From Hemileia vastatrix (lineage: Eukaryota; Basidiomycota; Pucciniomycetes; Pucciniales; Zaghouaniaceae): 64,000 nucleotides of DNA. Shown one piece after another: positions 10,079 to 21,575 of the stretch. Both the position numbers and the translations under genes were made by a program. The DNA lies in assembly GCA_030280995.1 (NCBI GenBank), contig JASXTE010000002.1, positions 12,534,683 through 12,598,682 of the forward strand, written 5' to 3'. How positions within the stretch are numbered: position 1 is the stretch's first letter; each line of letters starts with the position of its first letter. Under the pieces are notes generated by a model. It saw only the letters and a program-made list of their open reading frames with translations, ran no database searches and had not been told where the DNA came from.

Positions 10079-11338
10079 CCATCACTCAAACAGCTCCTTG
10101 CCAGTGACAGAATGTACTGTACTATTGTATGTAAATTCTAAACCTGGGATAAGGGTCACCCAATCATGGGTAAATTTTCCATTGTCTTTAAAGTCAAGAC
10201 CAAAAGCACATTATCTTCTTATCATATCTTTTAAAGTTTGTATCATTCTTTCTGCTAGCCCAACAGTTTGTGGATGGTGTGCTGTAGAAATTTTTAATTT
10301 ACACCCTGAAACATCCATAAGTGATGTCCAGAACTCAGAAGTAAATTTAGGATCTCTGTCTGAGACTATTTCTTTGGGGAAACCTGCTGTATTTAACATT
10401 TGTGTCCACCATAAAAAAGCTAAGTCTTTTGCACAAACCTCTTTGTGGGTAGGAATAAATTTACACATTTTTGTAAATCAATCTACAATTATCCAGCAGG
10501 AATTATAACTCTTATGCCCTGCTATTGGAAAAACTGTTACAAAGTCCATGTTAAATATTTCCCATGGAGATTTTGGTTGTTCAAGTTGTTGTAATAAACC
10601 AGCTCTTTTGCCTTTTAATATTTTAGATTTTTTACAAGAATCACATGTCTCAAAATATTTTTGAACATCATCAGACATGTTAATCTGCCAAGCTGTATTT
10701 TTACTCTGGTTAATCTTTTATGGAAGTCAAAATGACCTGCTAATATATCATCATGACATATACTTAACATTAACTCCTTCATTGAAGGGGGAATTACAAT
10801 TACATTGCTTAAACTCTTCCTGTAATATATAAAACCATCCTCAATGGAAAATTTTTGTTTTTCTAATGCCTCTTTAAACTTTTTTGGTAATGTTTTTATT
10901 AAAAAATTCATTGAAACATTAGATGGATCATTTAATATTGTAGTGAGTTTACTCAAGTCAGGATCTGAAGCATACATATCAAGAATTGATTGCATAAATT
11001 CATCCTCAAGATCTACAATATAAATGCCATAAATGCTAATAATCTCTGATTCAGGAACATAAGCAGGATTATTATCATTATTAGGCAGAGGTACTCTAGA
11101 TAACAAATCTACATTAGAGTGTAAGGTTCCTGCTCTATGTGTAATAGTCATCCATCCTCTGTATTCTTGTACAGCTAATTTCCATAGAAACATGTGTCTA
11201 TTAGGAGTTTTCATGTTTAAGAGTGACTTAATTGCACTACAGTCAGTTATTAACTCAAATTTTTGGTCTTCAAGGTAATAATATAGCTTCTCCAGAGCCC
11301 ATACCACTGCCAAACATTCAAGTTGAGTAGCACCATAT
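10079..11338 (-). pseudogene. RNase H and integrase core (gypsy copy 2)
   Basis: From right to left: RNase H end (VVWALEKLYYYLEDQKFELI, then DCSAIKSLLNMKTPNRHMF), the linker, the zinc motif (HDDILAGHFDFHKRL and CDSCKKSKI), and the core with MDFVTVFPIAGHKS, VSDRDPKFTSEFW and HHPQTVGLAERMIQTLKDM. All three catalytic acids are present, but the frame shifts near 10690 and a stop interrupts near 10470. The RT part is absent because the copy is cut at 11338. Confidence 0.88.
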
Positions 11339-11640
11339 TAATAATTTTAAACTACTTACATATATGGTTATAATACATATATATATAATTATTACACTAT
11401 TATATGACTTATAGTAGTTTAAGTATCTTATCCATAGCCTAATAGTACTTATTAAGGTGTTAATGGTGTCATAATATACTTATCTTAAGTGATATTTAGT
11501 AATTATAGACATACATAAGCTTATATGTATACATAAACCTCATATTCAGTGAAATATGTAGTTATATTATGTATATTTAGGTCTATAAGTGGGGTTTAAC
11601 CTCTTAATATCCTATAACCTTTGTTTTTCTGCTTATTTTA
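11339..11640 (+). mobile_element. gypsy LTR fragment (+), uninterrupted version
   Basis: It matches 4645-4785 (GGTTATAATACATATATATA, then GTATCTTATCCATAGCCTAA) and continues beyond it, showing the sequence that the Harbinger-like element interrupted. Its left edge abuts the RNase H of the inverted gypsy copy, so the junction is a rearrangement. The right edge is not clear; I place it near 11640. Confidence 0.65.
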
Positions 11641-13020
11641 GGTCATATGGACATATTAAGTGGACTCAAAATGCCTACACAAGCATATACATCTATTTCA
11701 GGCGCATATATCCAGTTTGGACAACTTAATCTGCTTCCTTTGATGGATTTCACAGATTTATGGGTTGGGATATCATTGCTGGGTTAATATGGATGCTTGG
11801 GGATGTTTTGGGAGCTTCGAAAGTTAATTTGGTTTCTTTATATGCTTTGGGTTTCATTTTATACTCTTTGGATGAGTTATTTTACCTGTTTCTTTATGGT
11901 ATCCGCTTTTATCTGTTTATTCTATTTATGGTATGGGTCTGTGGTATCATTAATTGTGATGGAGGGTCCTTATTGGAGGTCTGGGTGTTGAATATACTTG
12001 AAGTGGACGCCATGGGGAGGTGATGGGCCCTCAAAGTGCTGTAATTTCGGGGGATAGAAGTGACATCATCTGGATTGAAGGTCTGTTCACTCCAGTGGAT
12101 TTTGGTATAAGTAAGGGAGGATTTGATGGGTTATTGAACATCACTTACTTACTACACATTAAAAAAACACTATTACACAAACATTATCTTTTATAAATAT
12201 ATTATAAAGCATTTATAAATTGATATTATCTTTATATATGCTATAACTATATTTTATTGATCTATTATCCACCACTAGCACACATGAAAACCCAAGTATT
12301 GTGAGTTTATATTGAGAATAACAAGTTTATTAGTCTTCCCCTGAGGTTTAATCACTAAATCATTTATAAATAAGTAGTAGAACCATTAATATTTACTATT
12401 AAATCATACTTAGATACTAGCACACACTGACACTTTGGTTTCATTTATTCTCTCATTTCATCTCTCCAGGTAAGTCACTTTATTCTTTTTTTGATTTTTT
12501 GATTACTAACTATTATTTTTTTTATTTTTTATTTTTATTTTATTTTTTTCATCTAAACTTTTTTTGTAAGTGGTTATTTTTAATTTCTATGGTAAAATTA
12601 ACCTTTTTTTCTATCCCTCTTTACTTTCTTTTTTAGCTCCATCACCCTACTCTTCATCCCTCCTTGGCATGGTAATTATCCCCATTTTCCCCAATTTAAA
12701 TATTTTCTGACTCCATTTCATTAAAACACATACATTGGACATTTTTTATGAATTTCACCTACTCCATATTTAATTTCCCCACAATTCCAACACTAATCTT
12801 TCTCACTCTATTTTTTCTACTTTTCATTCAAGGTAAGTTTCATCTCCTTTTTTTCATGCCTATATGATAGCTCATTCTATTTATGAAAATATCATACTTA
12901 AATATATGTATGACTCCTATATGGATAAAAGTGAACTTATTAAACTCCTTTTGTTCTCATCTCCATTACCACTTTTAAAGTTTTTGTAAAATTTTAAAAA
13001 TATGACTCAGAATTTGGGTA
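11641..13020. other. no recognisable gene; GT-rich then pyrimidine-rich DNA
   Basis: From 11641 to 12130 the plus strand is G/T-rich and might be retrotransposon leader or relic, but no protein family is recognisable. From 12440 to 13020 it is T/C-rich with GGTAAGT donor-like sites near 12468 and 12829. This would fit a 5' leader of the Tet-like gene at 13516. I see no start codon with a long frame. Confidence 0.4.
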
Positions 13021-13372
13021 GGTTTATTCAAATCTAATTTTCTTTTTGTTGAAGATTCTCCTGAAGGCTACCTTTCATTTCCCACAAAAAGATAAGAATT
13101 TGGTTCAGTGGTTGCTGTGATATTGATCATTAAAGTTGATATTTTTTTTCCCAATTTAAATTTTTATTTCATTTTTTTATGTAACAAATTAGGGTTAGGT
13201 TTATTTAAATCACATGTCCTTTAACTGAAGATTCTACTAAAGCCTATCTTTCATTTCCCACAAAAATGCTTGAATTATGTCCAGTGGTTGCTGAGATTTT
13301 GAACTTTGAAGTTGAGCCTTTTTTTCCAAATTTCATATATCTTATTTCACGTTTTTATATTGCATAATTAGA
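13021..13372. repeat. 177 bp tandem duplication (2 units)
   Basis: Units start at 13021 and 13198 and share GGTTTATT, GAAGATTCT, CTTTCATTTCCCACAAAAA, and CAGTGGTTGCTG, with about one fifth of positions different. It lies just upstream of the Tet-like relic. Confidence 0.75.
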
Positions 13373-13515
13373 AGATAAGGATTCTGAAACTCTTATCTGA
13401 TTATTATCTAGGTTTTTTTCTCCCTCCTTTTGGACTTCTCATCACCACTGTTAAAGCTTATCATCAAATATATTCAACTTCTTCTTCTTTATCTTTAATT
13501 TCTTCTATTACTTCA

Positions 13516-14748
13516 ATGTCCTTCTATTCTATTCCGTCAATATATTCAAATTCTTCATTTTTATCTTTACTTTCTTCTATCTCTTCAATTTCCTTCAATT
13601 CTATTCTTTCTCCCAATCAATCTGAGCTTTCCTTACCAGAAAATAAAAAGCAGAAAATCATGGAACCAGCTAAAGAATCAAGCAATTCAAAGACAAAAGT
13701 TTATTAAAATAGAAAATTGATTAGGATGAATATATTTTGCAAAACATTCTTTGGACATTTGGAAGATCTCAAATATTATAAGACTTCAATATCAAATGTT
13801 AATAATTTTTTTTTTACAAAAACATCAAAAACCTTACAGAAGGAAGTATAGATCTCATTATTGCAGTTGTCAATAATGGATACAAACCTCAATTTATCTT
13901 AGAAGTTCATTCATTTTATGGGAAAAAGGATGAAGTTTTTTGCCAGCTTTCTGATTTAATTTCTACTCTCTATCAAATGGCTTTGGTTCAACAACCCTTA
14001 ACAAATAAAAATATGATTTCTGGTGTCATGAAAGGTTTAAGTTGGGGACCAAGATATGAACAAGGAGTTTCTTTTGGTATGTAAATATTTTTTTTATTAT
14101 AAGTAATTTTTAATTTTGTCATATATTTCAGGAATTTATTCTTCATTGAAAAATTTGAAACCAGAGCAAATGGAAAAAGAACTGAAACAATGGACTTCTT
14201 TAGGATCATTTAATATTTTCTTGGCAAATCAATTTAAAAAATTATTTTTGAAAGCTTTTCAAAAAAACCATCAACTTGCTTTAAAATCTGGTTTACCAAA
14301 TTGGTCTGATCCAGAATGTGAAAAAGCAATAAATGCCTATGTTTTTTGTTTTAATGTTAGTATCACTTATAAGGGATTCTAAAACAATGTTCATCTAGAT
14401 AAACATAATAAGAATTGTGTAACATTTGAGATTTTCTCTTATATTAATCCAGAGACTGGTGTTCCTATTCCATCACCATTTTCTGATGGGGGACATGGCC
14501 TTTATTTTCTTGACCATAAATGTATTATTGATTTTGGTAGTGCCATTTGAATAGTTGAGGCTATATGGAAGTCATCTCAATATTGGAAGCAAACAATTAA
14601 AGCACCTCCAACTTTAGTTTCTTGTAAAGAATTTATCAATTTTAGCCGTTCATTCCAAATAAATGAAGGTCTTATTAATTGTATTAATAATAAAAAAAAA
14701 TTAGATAAAATAAATTTTCTTAGTAGATCTGTAAAATATTGCAACTAA
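13516..14748 (+). pseudogene. Tet-like 2OG-Fe(II) oxygenase, broken copy A
   Basis: Aligning by eye with 24790-23708 gives the same protein: DLIIAVVNNGYKPQFI, LYQMALVQQPLTNKNMISG, a 55 bp intron (14077-14131, GTATGT...TTTCAG) between VSFG and IYSSLK, then LPNWSDPECE. The Fe-binding HxD is present (VHLDKHNKN), followed by IFSYINPETGVPIPSP and GHGLYFLDHKCIID. Rust genomes are known to have expanded Tet-like 2OG-Fe(II) oxygenases, relatives of enzymes that oxidise methylated bases. This copy is dead: stops at about 14380 and 14548, a frameshift in the N-terminus, and the distal metal His position reads Lys (SSQYWKQT against SSYNNHQT). The serine-rich start at 13516 is tentative. Confidence 0.72.
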
Positions 14749-14916
14749 AATATTATATTTTTTCTATCATTTTATTTTTTTCCAAATATTTTTTTCTTTT
14801 TTTTCTTTTTATTAAATTAATTAATTTATTTTAATTTTTTCTTTTTTATATTTTTTAAATTTCCCTTTTTATTTTCCTATTTTTTAATTTGTTTATCCTT
14901 TTTAATTTTTTTTCAT

Positions 14917-15830
14917 TTAATTTTGTATTTGTCTCTTCCAATTATTTTTTAAAGTTAAATAAAGATAGATTACTGTCTTTATATAATGGTGCATCTCACC
15001 TTAGGTCGTTCTACTGGCTATTATATAAAGTAGGAAAACTTGTTTGGGACTGGTGAAAATAATTGGTTGTATAAATTTTTAATTATAATTTTTTTTCATT
15101 TAATTTTAGATTTGTCTCCTCCAATTATTTTTTAAAAATACATCAAGATAGATTACTGTTTTTATATAATGGTGCATCTGGCCTTAGGTCATACTACTGG
15201 CTATTATATAAAATAAGAAAACTTGATTGGGACTGGTGAAAATAATTGGTTGTAGAAATTTTCAATTTAAATTTTTTTCATTTAATTTTGGATTTTTTTC
15301 TTCCAATTATTTTTTTAAGTTACATCAAGATAGATTACTGTTTTTCTATAATGGTGCATCTGGCCTTAGGTCGCTCTACTGGCTATAATATAAAATAGGA
15401 AAACTTGATTGGGACTGCTGAAAATAATTGGTTGTAGAAATTTTCAATTATAATTTTTTTCATTTAATTTTAGATTTGTCTCTTCCAATTATTTTTTAAA
15501 GTTACATCAAGATAGATTACTGTTTTTATATAATTGTACATCTGGCCTTAGGTGGTTCTACTGAATATTATATAAAATAGGAAAACTTGATTGGGACTGT
15601 TGAAAATAATCAGTTGTAGAAATTTTCAATTATAATTTTTTTCATTTAATTTTGGATTTGTCTCTTCCAATTATTTTTTAAAGTTACATAAAGATAGATT
15701 AATATTTTTATATAATGGTGCATCTGGCCTTAGGTCATTCTACTGGCTAATATATAAAATACAATAACTTGATTGGGACTGGTGAAAATAATTGGTTGTA
15801 GAAATTCTCAATTTTAAATTTTTTTTCCAT
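14917..15830. repeat. 182 bp satellite, 5 head-to-tail units
   Basis: The anchor GATAGATTACTGT (with variants) is at 14964, 15147, 15329, 15511 and 15693, a period of 182-183 bp. Each unit has TATATAATGGTGCATCTGG, CCTTAGGTC, CTACTGGCTATTATATAA, then GGGACTGGTGAAAATAATTG. TATATAAT and ATTATATA form the arms of a small hairpin in every unit. No coding potential. Confidence 0.92.
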
Positions 15831-15839
15831 TTGATATCT

Positions 15840-16275
15840 TTGATTCAATAAATTTCAGGGGGGGGTATTGCCAAATTTTCATATCAGACTTTAAAAAAAA
15901 ATTGACTTTAAAATTTGATGATACCCTTACCTTAATTCAATAAAATACAGGGGGGAGTATCGCCAAATTTTCAAATTTGACATGTGAAATTGATGACTTA
16001 GAAAAATTTTGGTGATACCCATTCCTTACTTCAATAAATTGCAGGGGAGGGTATTGCTAAGCTTACATATGAGACTTTCAAAAAAAAATTGACTTGAAAT
16101 TCTGATGAGACTTACAAAAAAAATTGACTTGAAATTTTGTTGATACCGATCCCTTACTTCAATAAAATTCAGGGGGAAGTATTGCCGAAATTTTATATAA
16201 GACTTGCAAAATTATTTACTTGAGAGAATTTTGGTGATACCTCCCCTTTAGTTCAATCAAATGTAGGGGTAGGAT
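15840..16275. repeat. 93 bp-type minisatellite, reverse orientation, 4-5 diverged units
   Basis: Units contain TTCAATAAA, ATTCAGGGG or TGCAGGGGAGGGTATTGC, and TTTTGGTGATACC. The unit near 15950-16060 includes GACATGTGAAATTGATGACT, the complement of the Harbinger-like minisatellite at 6639 and 23128. It follows the end of the third ORF1 copy, as the minisatellite follows ORF1 in copies 1 and 2. Confidence 0.8.
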
Positions 16276-16487
16276 TGGGATATTTTTAAATGTGACATGA
16301 AAAGTTTAACTAAAAAAGTATTTTTAACATTAAAATTTTTTTAAAATTTTATTTAAAAAAGAATTTATAACATTAAAATATGAAAATGTAACTAATGATG
16401 GATAGATTAAAGAAATACAGAAAATTAAGATAATTTTTTATATGCAATTAATTATGGACATTTGAAGTGTGAGATGAATAAAACAAA

Positions 16488-17887
16488 TTAGTCATCAAAC
16501 AATTTCTTTAAACGTTCAATTTTGTCAACAGATTTATTAGCTTTAAAACATTCTATAAAGTGATCTTTCTTTTTTGAATTTTCTCCATAATCAAGCTTAT
16601 ATTTCATCTGTTCCATGAGGTTTTGATTCACAAGTGTTTTCTCCTTTTTCTTTAATTTTTTTAATTCTTAGTGAAAACCTGAATGTCTTCTCCTCCACCT
16701 CTTGTGCCCTATCATCTTTTGTAAAGAGAGTTCATATATCTTCTCCTCCAAGACTTGTGTCCTATCATTCTTTTGTAAAGAGAGTTTAAACTTCTTCTCT
16801 TCCAAATCACGTTCTCTGTCATCCCTCCTTAAAGAGAGCACATATTTTTTCTTTTCATAGTTTAGAGTCTCTTTAGTGATCTAAAATTGCTCTAGAGTGA
16901 TAAGAAATATTAACATAAAGTAGAAGAAAAGAAGAGTAAAGTATTAAGAGGTATGGTATCACTTACCAGCATCACATTTCTCCAAAAATTCTTTGATAGA
17001 AGAAAAAGGAATTTGTGATAAAGTATCACTTTTTTTTCTTCTTTGTGAGTGGAAAATTAGACTAGTTGAAGCCCTTTTCTTTTTGTTGGATTTAGTTGGC
17101 ACATTAATGTCCTTCTCATCATTGTTGCTAGCTTCAGACTCAGATGATAGTGGGTCCTGGGTTTTTTTGTCATCCTTTTTAGAAATAAGAAAAGATAAGT
17201 AAATAAAAAAATAATTGGTAAGATAAAAAAAACATACTTGAGTTAGATCAGGTTGGTTTATATTTCCATAAGGATCTATTGAAAAGATATCTTGATTTGT
17301 GGAAGTTAAATGAGGGGAGGCTTGAGTAGAGGAAGAAGGAAAATGATTTGTTTTGACATCATGTTCGGAGATAAGATATTCTCCATCCAACATGTTTGCA
17401 GGACTAACATTGGCTCGCTCTCCACAAATAGCATCCATCTCTTTAAAGTAAGGACATAAATAATCAATTTATTTGTTTATGGATTTGATGCCCTTCTGAT
17501 ATCCATGTCAGTAATACCAAAACCAGTAAAAGATGAAAGAGTCTTTGCCTTCTTGTATTTGGCTCAATAATGCTTGAAGCATTCAGACATCTGTTTTGGT
17601 AAAATATCTATTGTTCCCTTAGTGTTATTTCTTAAATAATTTGCCATTAGAAGATAGTTATTGACTTTTGATGTGGGGGGCCTTCCTACTTTAGTTGAAT
17701 TCTCAGTACCAAAACAAGAATCATAATTAGTTTTTATTTTTAGCCAGTTGATAAGAAAGAGATGATCATCTTTTTTTAGTTGAACAGTTTTTGATTTCTC
17801 AGCAGAACATGGGAAAGAGGGAGTAGTGGGATTTGAAGAACAACTGGGTGAAAGCTTCCTTTGAGAAGATCTATGACAACGAGACAT
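16488..17887 (-). pseudogene. Harbinger-like ORF1, divergent broken copy (copy 3)
   Basis: The start MSRCHRSSQRK is followed by VQLKKDDHLFLINWLKIKTN, CFGTENSTKVGRPPTSKV and KGTIDILPKQMSECFKHY, clearly related to ORF1 of copy 1. A TGA breaks the frame after KHY; AKYKKAKT and GFGITDMDI continue. Introns at 17237-17175 and 16966-16892 match the positions of introns in copy 1. The third exon is a coiled coil in which a charged block of about 26 aa is repeated (RERDLEEKKFKLSLQK, then QVLEEKIYELSLQK), and it ends KKLFDD. Stops and frameshifts make it a pseudogene. Confidence 0.75.
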
Positions 17888-18341
17888 GTTAAGAGATTTA
17901 AAGATGAAAAGGAGCAGAAACAAGCAGATGAGATAGCAAGATGAAAAGGAGCAGAAACAAGCAGATGAGAGAGTGAGATAAAAAGGACCAGAATCAAATA
18001 AATGAAATGGGGAGAAATTCTGAGCGGATAGAATGAACAGGATGGTATGAGAATGGGAGTGCGCAGCAAGTTAGAAGCCATATCCAGAGAGTAGTTTAAG
18101 ATGTAGTTTGGGCAGAAAGTTGTGCAACATGTGGTTACGACAGAAATTTGTCCAAGATTTGGTTATGAAAAATTGAGTAGAAAAATGTTGAATAAGAGGT
18201 GAACATTGACACGTAAAGTGTCTAATAACCCAATTATTAGCAAAAATAATTGCAGAAGATAATTGGAGTATTAGGATTTTTATCCGCAATTAGGGATCAG
18301 GAATTTTTTTTCCCGGGATCAGACATTATGAATTTTGGAAG

Positions 18342-18380
18342 ATTCTTATCTACTAGCGCCAGGGCTAGTGGATAAGGAAT
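18342..18380. repeat. 39 nt hairpin upstream of ORF1 copy 3
   Basis: The left arm ATTCTTATCTACTAGC pairs with GCTAGTGGATAAGGAAT, with one bulge and one G-T pair; the loop is GCCAG. It lies about 455 bp upstream of the ORF1 start on the minus strand. It might belong to the lost transposon end. Confidence 0.6.
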
Positions 18381-18745
18381 TTACAATAATGCATTATCCT
18401 GCCTCTTATACCCCAATTTTCATTCCTAATTACTGATACTAAACTCATCACATCCATGATTTATTTTTAAGAAATTCACATGACATATAATTGCGGATGC
18501 CATTCTTATGTGTCTCTTCACTCTATGCTACTTAATTTTGGTGGCAAACACATAAATTTTTTTTCTATCTACACATCTCACCTGCTCATTTGGTGGCGAA
18601 TTCCCACTTCCCACTCATCACCTAAACCTTCTACTGACAAAAATAAAGCACCTCTCTACTATGAAGCAACTTCACTCATCTATGAACTCTATCACTTTAG
18701 TTTTAGCTTCTGAATCTGATTCTGACTCTGGTTGGCAAGACACTC

Positions 18746-19487
18746 ATAGGATCTACAATAAACTATTTATCTAGTAAGCATAATAACTTTCTAACCAAAT
18801 TTTTCCACCATAGCCAAATTTTAACCCAGTGACCAGACTTTCCCATTGTGAGCAAATTTTTCCACAATGAGCTCTTTTTGCCACAATGAGCTAATTTTTG
18901 CCACAATGAGCTAATTTTTCCAGATTGAGCTAATTTTGCCAGATTGAGCTAAATTTGCATCAGTGAGATAATTTTGACACCATGACCAAACTTTGCCACC
19001 ATGACAGAATTTTTCCAGTACACTTCACTTTTTCACTGGACTTATCCACCAATAATACTAAAAGACACTAAATAAAGTAAAACACTAAGAAAACAGTAAA
19101 ATATGATAAAAATCCATCAAGGAAAAAAAGATAGAGAAAAATATGGGCTATCCAATGATGATAATCACCTTCCAAAATTCTAAACATCCAGCCTAATAAT
19201 TCAGAAAATTGCTACTAATCTCTCAAAAATAAACCCTAAAAAAGCCTCAGAAAATACCCAAAAGATAGAGAATCACCCCAAAAATCCAATATGACCATTT
19301 CAAAATCCATAAAACCATCAAATCACCAGAAAAATAACATCATATAAACATTCCAAAATGCCACAAATCAACCCAAAAATATCCATAATAACCAAATTAA
19401 CACCTGGCAACACCAAAATTTCCTTTCAAAAAATATTCAATAAAATTTTCACCTAAGTGACATACCCAGATGTGGAATGCCAAATCT
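18746..19487 (-). mobile_element. LTR fragment related to the LTR at 31525-32928
   Basis: It shares about 740 bp with 32196-32928, from CATAGGATCTA through CTAGTAAGCATAATA, the short tandem repeat, CAATATGACCATTT and TAACCAAATTAACACCTGG, to CCCAGATG...GGAATGCCA. Orientation is as for the minus-strand gypsy at 27.8-32.9 kb. The rest of the LTR (matching 31525-32195) is missing. Confidence 0.75.
18793..19030. repeat. 19-20 bp minisatellite, about 12 units
   Basis: Successive units include CCAAATTTTTCCACCATAG, GCAAATTTTTCCACAATGA, GCTCTTTTTGCCACAATGA, GCTAATTTTTCCAGATTGA and CCAAACTTTGCCACCATGA. The related LTR at 32233-32405 has about eight units of the same kind. Confidence 0.85.
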
Positions 19488-19842
19488 TCCCTCCAATATG
19501 GAATGTCCCCATTCTTTAACTTTGCATAATCAATTTCCCAAAATCTTCCATCTCTCTCTTCAACCATCATCATCTCCAATCACACCATTAAAAAAGTTTC
19601 TTCTAAATCAACCTTCAATCTCATCATTTTTAAATGTCCTTCAAAGAAATAGCCACTCCATGTGAATTTTGCGCTCACTACAAAGTACCCTGTCTCATTT
19701 CCAATCCTAACTCCCTGGCAGAACCACTTGCAACTTGTGCCGTGTAAAGAAAGTTAAATTTAACCGGCCTATAGTTCCATCTAGAACAAAATTTTATCTT
19801 GGACCAGCCACTCTCCCTGATCCTACAATAGCCAAAAAGTGA

Positions 19843-20206
19843 TCTAAAACTCCAGTCTTCTTCAAAAGAATTCATTCAAAAACAACTTCATCTTCAAAAT
19901 TTCAATCAACTTCAACAGATGCTGGCCTGATTCAGCCTTCTCAAGATCCTAACCCTATAATTCCAGATCCTCATATTGATTTTTCTGAAACAATGTTTCC
20001 TGGCTCAAAATGTAAGACTTTAATAATAAAATATAAACTTTAAATCATAACTGATTTATCAATTTAAAATAAAATTGAATTTAGCTTTTGAAATAACCAA
20101 CACCAATGATTTTGGCAAAGTGAAGACGGATTATATTAATCAATATCCAAATTTTCATTGCTATCTTTATCTTGACTTTAATGTAAAGTTGAAACAAAAC
20201 TTTTAA
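19843..20206 (+). pseudogene. unidentified two-exon coding relic
   Basis: After an in-frame TGA at 19840-19842 a frame reads SKTPVFFKRIHSKTTSSSKF, then TDAGLIQPSQDPNPIIPDPH and FSETMFPGSK. A 73 bp intron (20012-20084, GTAAGA...TTTAG) joins it in frame to SFEITNTNDFGKVKTDYINQ and FHCYLYLDFNVKLKQ, ending at 20206. The clean splice and the amino acid composition suggest a real but decayed gene. I recognise no family. It could be the N-terminus of a transposon protein. Confidence 0.35.
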
Positions 20207-21219
20207 CATATTTTCAAGAAACCCCAGCCGATAATCATGAAGACATCCTAAAGAGAAGACTTTAAATGCAGAGTTTTGATAATGATGTTGAACAATTTCA
20301 AATAAATTATCTCTTCTAATAGTTTTATTTTGATGAGTGTTGTTTTAGCTGGTATTCTATATAAAATGAACTTTTATACTTCTTTCTCTGTATTTTAACA
20401 TAATGATAATAATAATAATAAATTTTTGTGATGATTCCCACTTCTGAGAGAAAGGTTTGAATCCCTTCAGACTCCCATATACCAGTCTTCCATCTATGTC
20501 ACAGCATGAGAGAGTGGATCTCCCTAATGAGTCAAATTCTCTTGATTCCATTCTCATAAATCCCCCCACTGAGCTGAATTCTTGACATCATACCCACATC
20601 CAAGTGCAACATGATGTGGTTACACAAATGAGAAATTGAATATAGAAAATAAATGAAAGTTTTATAAATAAAGAATTTTAAAATAATGATCACTGGGTGG
20701 GCTCCTTCCAATTTGTAAAAATGATTAGATACCACCAGTAAGCATCACCTTTTAAAACAATTTTAATAAATATAATAATATAAAAGAAATGTAATGAAAT
20801 CACAAAACAAAATCATAAAAAAATCTAAACAAAATAAAAATAAAATCTTGAATATGGCCTTGTAGGTGCATTATCTTGTTGCGTCATTCCAGTTTATAGT
20901 CTTAGTTGACTTCCTATAATTCAAAAACAAAGCCAGGATTCAACTAGAAACAGGGAAAAATTGATAACGAACTTTGTGGGGTAATGGTGTATAGAGCAGC
21001 CAGCCCATCAATTACCCCCAAACTTGTCAATATTTAATTCAGAAGGTTCCCCTGTAAAAACTTCTAACAATAAATTCTATCATATCCATCATAAATCTTC
21101 ACCAAATTTTTATTGCTTTTTAAATTTTTAAGAATTTTCAATGAACGTCTTCATAATCTTCATAAGATTTTTGTTATTAGTTTTGAAAATAAGGTAGTAG
21201 AACAACAAACTTTATATTA
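20207..21219. other. no gene recognised
   Basis: AT-rich DNA with a short ATA microsatellite near 20404. A moderately complex stretch (20440-20720) gives only short frames on the minus strand, which I do not recognise. The last bases (AAACTTTATATTA) resemble the left flank of Harbinger-like copy 1. Confidence 0.4.
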
Positions 21220-21575
21220 GGGGGTGTCAGTTCTGGCGAATCTGCACTTAACTTAAGTGCGGATTTCAAACAAAATCAGCACTTAAATTTTGCAAAAAAG
21301 TCACTTATTTCAAAAATGGGTGTCAGTTATGACCTCAAATCAGCACTTTTTTCCCATTTTTTTTCACAACCACATGTTGGCCACAAAACATCCCTTCCTT
21401 TCTTACCCCATCCCTGTCACATGTGACACACTGACCTTCCTCGCTACCTACCCATCAATCCTTGGCACACACCCCTTCCTGAAATTTTCAACATTTTGAC
21501 CAGGAATGTTTACATTCTTTTTTACTTATTTCTTCTACCTCTTAATCGTTTTTCTTGTTATTTGCCAGTTTCATA

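Larger units (their letters stand above)
9400..11338 (-). mobile_element. Ty3/gypsy chromovirus, copy 2 (inverted, 3' half only)
   Basis: On the minus strand this is the same family as 1-4785 and covers RNase H to the 3' untranslated region. Its 3' untranslated sequence (AATAGAAAAATAATTT on plus) stops at the Harbinger-like terminal repeat at 9400. Its other end stops inside RNase H at about 11338, where it is joined to an LTR piece in the opposite orientation. The copy carries several frameshifts. Confidence 0.88.
13500..17890. mobile_element. older Harbinger-like relic carrying a Tet-like oxygenase (copy 3)
   Basis: Read on the minus strand the order is ORF1 (17887-16488), 93 bp minisatellite (16275-15840), 182 bp satellite, then a Tet-like oxygenase in the opposite direction (13516-14748). 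This is the order of copy 2. The transposase end is missing, probably lost where the gypsy LTR piece begins. I could not find terminal repeats that match copies 1 and 2, so the borders are approximate. The shared order is the main evidence. Confidence 0.55.

Noticed and set aside
11760..12023. 87 aa hydrophobic protein
   Set aside because: The overlapping frames are rich in Leu/Tyr/Phe because of T/G-rich sequence. No motif and no intron signals. It is next to an LTR fragment and probably leader DNA.
20430..20490. tRNA-like B box (GGTTTGAATCCC)
   Set aside because: No matching A box, D arm or acceptor stem could be arranged around it.
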